NCBI RefSeq assembly: GCF_043290135.1 | Contig: NC_134701.1 | Span: forward strand, 36,669,501 to 36,733,500 | Direction of reading: 5' to 3' | From: Rhipicephalus microplus | Lineage: Eukaryota; Arthropoda; Arachnida; Ixodida; Ixodidae | Length of the DNA stretch: 64,000 nucleotides | Shown: positions 59,814 to 64,000 of the stretch, in pieces | Layout of the letters: each line of letters starts with the position of its first letter | How positions within the stretch are numbered: position 1 is the stretch's first letter | The notes under the pieces: model-generated | What the model was told of the DNA's origin: nothing | The model's database searches: none | Seen by the model: only the letters and a program-made list of their open reading frames with translations | Program-made: the position numbers and the translations under genes

Positions 59814-60180
59814 TCATGCACAAAATGAGAGAGACTGCATGAACCTCGATGTCACAGTTTCAAAGTTAGGGGATAGCGTAGGCACAAGGGAGAGCATGTC
59901 AGCCAGGACAAGATCTTTGCCAAGAACCAACTGCCTGTCATAATCATACCTCAGTAGACTCACAAAAAAATGCTGTAGTTCAGGCAGCATTTCTTTGATG
60001 CTCTTTTTTGCGATGGTCATTTTTTGCGATGGTCAAAGGACATTGGTCCGTCTCTATTAATATCTTCCTGCCGTAAGTAAACTGGTAGAATTTTTCGCAC
60101 ACAAACACTATGCCAAGCGTCTCTTTCTCAATTTGTGAGCACCACATTGTGCTGTCAATAAGTGTTTGCGATGTGGGCAT
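59814..60180 (-). pseudogene. Gypsy F RNase H
   Basis: 60180-59980: QIEKETLGIVFVCEKFYQFT, YGRKILIETDQCPLTIAKN. 60020-59814: MLPELQHFFVSLLRYDYDRQ, then LVLGKDLVLADMLS. The catalytic E (KETL) and D (LADML) are present; other acidic residues lie upstream in broken sequence. Confidence 0.8.
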
Positions 60181-60362
60181 GACCGGGTGCCACCATCCAT
60201 TTTGGTGTTATTGCAGTAATGACACGCTTATGCCGGTGGCCGACGCGTCTGCCTATACCTTTATTATTTTCATTTCGTCAAAAAACGCCAGTAGCGATGG
60301 AGATGAAAAAGCCTCGCAGACGCCTTGGCACTCATGCTCATGCTCTCCAGTCCACTCAATAA

Positions 60363-61053
60363 TTATGTCTTACTTAACGAGGCTTCGCAGCAACGCCGTT
60401 TGATCACTGAATCTTCATACATTACTCTACTCGCTGCATTTTTCTCTTCTGGCGCGGACATGGCTCGGACACTTTCAACCGATTCGGGGCTTGGAAGCAC
60501 GCCACCGTCACTGATTGTATCACCCGGAAATGTTATCTTGTTTTGACCGAACAAGTAAATTGTCAAGATTAAATGTAAGCCCTGTCCCTTCTGCTTTTTT
60601 TAGGCATGGTATGCAAACATTCGTCATCCTAAGCTTTGTCAGAACCCAAACAAGGACACTGTAGACATAAACATGCAAACCTGGGATGCTTTCAAAGATC
60701 GCAGTCAGTGTCTTTTGAAACATCTCCTGGCAAAATATATGCGAAACGGCAGTCCAAAAAAAGTGGCGAACGTGCAAATCCACGATGAAGCTTTGTCAAG
60801 TGGTATCTGCTGAAAACCAGAGTTTGCAACAAGCCGTGGAAAAAGTTGAGTGTCTCACCACTCACTTTCTATGTCTTTGAAGGTACACATTGGCAAGTGC
60901 TCCCGCAATAAATTTTTGCTTACTTCTCTGAGGTCTATGCACGCGCGTAGAATGCCATTCTTTTTTCGTACCAGGACCAAGGGATGTATCCATTCGGTGA
61001 ATTGTTTTACTTTGTCGACGATGGACACCTTCTTCATGGTGCCAGTTCATCAC
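60363..61053 (-). pseudogene. Gypsy F reverse transcriptase
   Basis: 61037-60855: WIHPLVLVRKKNGILRACID, LREVSKNLLREHLPM. 60783-60520: FQKTLTAIFESIPGLHVYVY, SVLVWV, KKAEGTGLTFNLDN. The active site box reads YVYS instead of YVDD, so both catalytic Asp codons are lost. 60566-60363 gives a scrap of the connection (LPSPESVESVRAMSAPEEKN). Dead copy. Confidence 0.85.
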
Positions 61054-61211
61054 ACAGTGGTTTTCTTCAGTGCCACCGGAGGCACTCTGCGAGCAGGTGG
61101 TACAACTGAAACAGCATCTAGCTGGAGAACCATCTTGTACTTCCTTTGTATGCAGCCTGTTATACGAAAGAGAAGTGGAAATTCCTCTTCAAGACCCTCA
61201 TTTTTACTTTG

Positions 61212-61708
61212 TTAAACTGAGTCTATTTTGGTGGGGATGATGCCGAAGTCGATGCATGCACTCAAGCAAATGAGTGCTTGGCCTCCTTTCTTGATGATAA
61301 AGAGAGAAGTGTTTCTCGTTGTGCCGTTAATCTGTAGTGCTTTCGTGGCAACACCAAGGTGCTTGATCTCGGACCCGTTGTACGCCGTCAGTACTGCTGT
61401 GCTCCTGCAAGACATGGCTGCGTTCAAGATGCGTCAAAAAATGCTGAGAAGGATCAAGTTCGCATATGAGCATGTATCAACCTTAAAACCGATCTGACAA
61501 CTAAAGATGATGCCATGCACTTTCCAGTCTTTTTCACGGATCGTGCTTACTCTGCAGATGCTGACGTAAAGGAAATTGAAGCTTTCTTCATGATTATGTT
61601 GAATGTTGTGAACTTGTGAGCTTTTACAGCATGATGTACAGTAGTTATTCTTGATACATGCATGGCACGTTTTCCCATAGGCTGGGCACTGGCGCAGTGC
61701 ATGGATGC
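61212..61708 (-). pseudogene. Gypsy F gag zinc knuckle and protease
   Basis: After insertion R, gag resumes with CIHALRQCPAYGKTCHACIK, then a Cys-rich stretch NNYCTSCCKSS (two CCHC-like knuckles). The protease motif is FKVDTCSYANLILL, where the usual D-T-G has become D-T-C. 61427-61212 continues LTAYNGSEIKHLGVATKALQ and GGQALICLSACIDFGII, the second protease block. Catalytic Asp present, flap region broken. Confidence 0.75.
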
Positions 61709-61712
61709 AACC

Positions 61713-62448
61713 TGTGGTGTACACGTATCCCAAAGGAGTACGGCCACCAGCGTGGGTCCAGTCTTAGCGAGCCGCAGGGCACGCATTAACCGTCGCCGTG
61801 GCGAGAACACGATACTGCTCAAAGTCGCAACATTTTATTGTGGCAACACCAAACGCAGTACAGCCCGTTGCACAGGCGCGGCGGGAAAGCAAATAGGCTT
61901 ATCCACGCCACGGGCATAAAAGTACTACACAGGGTGCCACGAGCACATCTCCGCGGTAAAGATGATCCACGGAGACACCGGGACCAAGGCCCTGTTGCTC
62001 GAGCGAGGGCAAAGGCGCTCGCGTTGGCTTCAGAGGGAGACGGATCGGCGTAACTAGGCCACGCACTAGGACACCGTACTGCTTTTCGGCCGTGCGTACG
62101 CAGTGGGGCAACAAAAGGTGAGCGTTCGCCTTGGGCGCAAGGCGCCGTCAGCGAAGTACGACGAGCCCCGAGCGACGGGGGTCGACGGACGGAAAAGATT
62201 GTGTGGCTCACCGTCTGCAGTCCCGAAGAGTATCTATCCCCCGCTCCCGACGCAGCGCGCGTAAACCTCTTGGGAGACTCCGCGCGCGGCGCCACACTCA
62301 ACATCCACTACCGAGTGAGGGGGTTAAACGTCACTCCGCTCTCCCAGTGCGGCAGACAGCAAACGAGGGGAGATATGTCGGGACATGAGAACGGCAGAAA
62401 AGGCGGCAAAGCCCGCGCAAAGGCAGCGGGCTAGCCTCGATTCCCACA
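61713..62448 (-). mobile_element. Insertion R, copy 2 (736 bp), target duplication AACC
   Basis: Starts TGTGGTGTACACGTATCCC and ends TAGCCTCGATTCCCACA. AACC flanks both sides (61709-61712 and 62449-62452). Removing it restores gag of gypsy F across the knuckle. It matches copy 1 at both ends but lacks about 600 internal bases. AATAAA lies on the minus strand at 61833-61838, about 120 bases from the 3' end in that orientation, as in an LTR. Confidence 0.8.
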
Positions 62449-62452
62449 AACC

Positions 62453-63110
62453 ACAGTACTTGTATGTGCTTTCGTTCAATTTGCAATGTACACTCGGGTG
62501 CGAAACACGAACTTGCATGCGCTCGTTGGCCCAGGCAGCATTTTGTTGCTCCGCTACTTCAGCTGCTTTGCACATGTTCTCAGTCATTAGAAGAACCAGG
62601 GTTTTGTGCCGCAGCATCTCTTCTCTAATGAATTTGTTGTTAGTCCCAAAGACAATATAGTTTCTGATCAGAGGCCCTTCAAGAGTCCCGGAATCGCAAA
62701 GTTTGGCGTGCGTTCTTGGATCAAGTACAAACGGTCGAATGGTTCCCTTTGATCTTGAACTCACATACGGAGCACATGGCATTCGTAAGCCTTGCTTAAT
62801 ACAATATCTGTCAAATTTCTTTACTAGTGTCTGATATCTTAGGCGAGCTCACCTTAAGCGAATGTGAATTCATAGTAGACCTCAACTACTTTGTCCCTGC
62901 AGAGCTCCGGAGTGTGGCTGCCTCTGTTTTGAGAGGGTCTGTCGCAGTAGCTGTCAAGTTCCATCGTGACTTGAAGAGCCCCCAGTTCTTTCTGACATTT
63001 CCAGTCAACTGTAGTGATGAAGGTAGATTTAAGCCATCCACAACTGGCTGCCATGACCACTTCTGACCCCATGTAACATAAGCGTTTACGGGTGCGTCTG
63101 AATCAAATGA
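62453..63110 (-). pseudogene. Gypsy F gag, N-terminal and capsid part
   Basis: The minus strand has scraps DLRTQ-like and FVLDPRTHAKLCDSGTLEGP, LIRNYIVFGTNNKFIREEML and NMCKAAEVAEQQNAAWAN. This is the capsid C-terminal helix region of gypsy gags (fxxxLRxLAxxCxFGxLxxxLIRDxIVxGxxxxxxREkLL). Upstream 63113-62854 has a start-like region (WKCQKELGALQ). It reaches the Tyr-Lys-Tyr-Cys of the first knuckle just before insertion R. Confidence 0.75.
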
Positions 63111-63290
63111 CACATTGAGTGGCTAGGCAACGAACAACGCTCTTTATTTAACTAACTCTCTTCTATAGCTGAGAGAATGAGGGTACCGCGTGCGTAGACG
63201 CGTTGACTGGAACGTAGATCGCTCTTTGCCGACGACGTGTTGGCTGTCGAAACAGCCGCATGCGATTACAGGCTTTGTGAATGTTTAAAA
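63111..63290. other. No gene recognised; possible gypsy F leader or LTR
   Basis: Contains TTTATTTAAC (AATAAA on minus) near 63141. No terminal repeats were established. Confidence 0.35.
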
Positions 63291-63292
63291 TA

Positions 63293-64000
63293 CAGTAAAA
63301 CCTCGTTATAACAAAGTGGGATATAACGAACTAATGAATATAATGAAGCAGTTGTACTTCTCTTTGAAATTCCCATAGACATTTAAAACATCATTTTAAC
63401 GAAGCAAAAAATTACCTCACAACGAATATAACGAACCATTCTTCATCTGCAATGAGTATTTACTGATCATTTTGGTATACGTCAATTCAATATCTTAGAG
63501 TGCGTGACGGTTCACGTCTCATGACAGCTGCGGTAATTCGAAGCTCGCACCTTGCGCTCCCCAGAAGCTGCCTGCGGCCTGCCAAAACGCGTGTGGGAGC
63601 GAGTCTCCCTGCCTTTCCTCAGAAACTAATCGACTCGCCCGCACAGCAACCCCGCGAGCGTGCGCATCAGGCGGCATCCCCCTTTCCTGTAGAACTCATT
63701 CACCCACCCATGCATCTGACCTCCTTCTCCCTTCAGCTCCACACCGGAACCTCGCACGTTGCCAGGGGATTTCGTCCTTCGCTGTGGCAGAGCAACACCA
63801 CCTCTATCAGTTTCTGTTGCTAGACACGAGATGGACAACGGCAGCAACAAACGTAAGCGCAAAAATAAACAATCGAGCGGAATTCGGCAATGTTGAAAAT
63901 CGTGGAGCCTGGCGTCAAGAAAAAAAAAGTGGCCGAAGATTTCGGCAACGTCGTTGGGTGCCGCGGGCGACCAGGCCCAGACATTGTGAGATGCTCTCTT
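63293..64000 (+). mobile_element. Pogo/Tigger element running off the right edge
   Basis: The left end after TA (63291-63292) is CAGTAAAACCTCGTTATAAC, then AAAGTGGGATATAACG, a textbook pogo-type terminus. From the ATG at 63831 a basic N-terminus (NGSNKRKRKNKQ) is followed, one frame over, by AMLKIVEPGVKKKKVAEDFG. This is the first CENP-B-type HTH of a transposase. The rest lies beyond the window. Confidence 0.8.

Larger units (their letters stand above)
58700..63110 (-). mobile_element. Gypsy F: highly degraded Ty3/gypsy, interrupted by insertion R
   Basis: Minus strand, in order: gag (63110-62453), then R, then gag zinc knuckle and protease (61708-61212), RT (61053-60363), RNase H (60180-59814), integrase finger and core (59645-59241) and integrase C-terminus (59088-58846). 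Every domain has several frame breaks. The motifs resemble the lineage of gypsy elements with a CPAYGKxCxxC knuckle. No LTRs were identified. Confidence 0.8.

Overview
The window looks like repeat-dense, gene-poor nuclear DNA from an animal, most probably an ixodid (hard) tick. I base this on the mix of elements: Ty3/gypsy pol genes, APE-type LINEs with gag-like zinc-knuckle ORF1s, many pogo/Tigger-like elements with TA-flanked termini, a tRNA-headed SINE ending in ATTGATTGAT-type repeats, and a short element with a GGAATGATGGGTAGTA-like inner repeat that I associate from memory with tick genomes. The species cannot be told from the sequence alone. I found no convincing host exon, no tRNA or rRNA gene outside the SINEs, and nothing prokaryotic.

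Layout. 1-7.5 kb: two partial gypsy elements on the minus strand (A runs off the left edge; B is truncated), then a LINE endonuclease scrap fused in frame to B, then a plus-strand LINE ORF1 with the start of its endonuclease. 8.5-9.0 kb: a MITE. 9.6-13.7 kb: gypsy C with two 143-bp LTRs and a 4-bp target duplication, nearly all gag lost. 14-24 kb: Tigger-type MITEs, an LTR with the start of a gag, an RTE 3' end, a Mutator-like scrap, a SINE and an LTR-element 3' end. 24.2-29.5 kb is mostly unassigned, with a second copy of the 8.5-kb MITE.

29.5-42.7 kb is a nest of insertions: a Tigger mosaic; an RNase H-bearing LINE split by a P-type THAP transposon with an 8-bp target duplication; a second Tigger split by a 1.3-kb solo-LTR-like insertion (family R, target duplication ACCA); then a CR1/L2-like LINE whose ORF1 carries a clear 2A (NPGP) motif. 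Upstream of that ORF1 lie five to six 294-bp tandem monomers, open in the same frame. A complete gypsy element, D (42658-48642, target duplication ATAC), has landed inside the monomer array.

48.6-64 kb holds the end of the array, a 36-bp coding-type minisatellite, an LTR pair with only 133 bp between (TRIM-like), a LINE zinc-knuckle ORF1 fragment, a Tigger transposase with its DDD residues, another Tigger carrying a full SINE, further Tigger mosaics, and a degenerate gypsy F split by a second copy of R (target duplication AACC). A pogo/Tigger element runs off the right edge.

The genes here are selfish elements and do not form a pathway. Gypsy D is the best-preserved autonomous-type element, yet it carries a stop in gag and a frame change in pol. 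Several reverse transcriptases have visibly damaged YxDD boxes. The most novel signals are the 2A-bearing LINE with its in-frame monomer array, the P-type element with a clean empty site, the two R insertions with clean empty sites, and the TRIM-like LTR pair.
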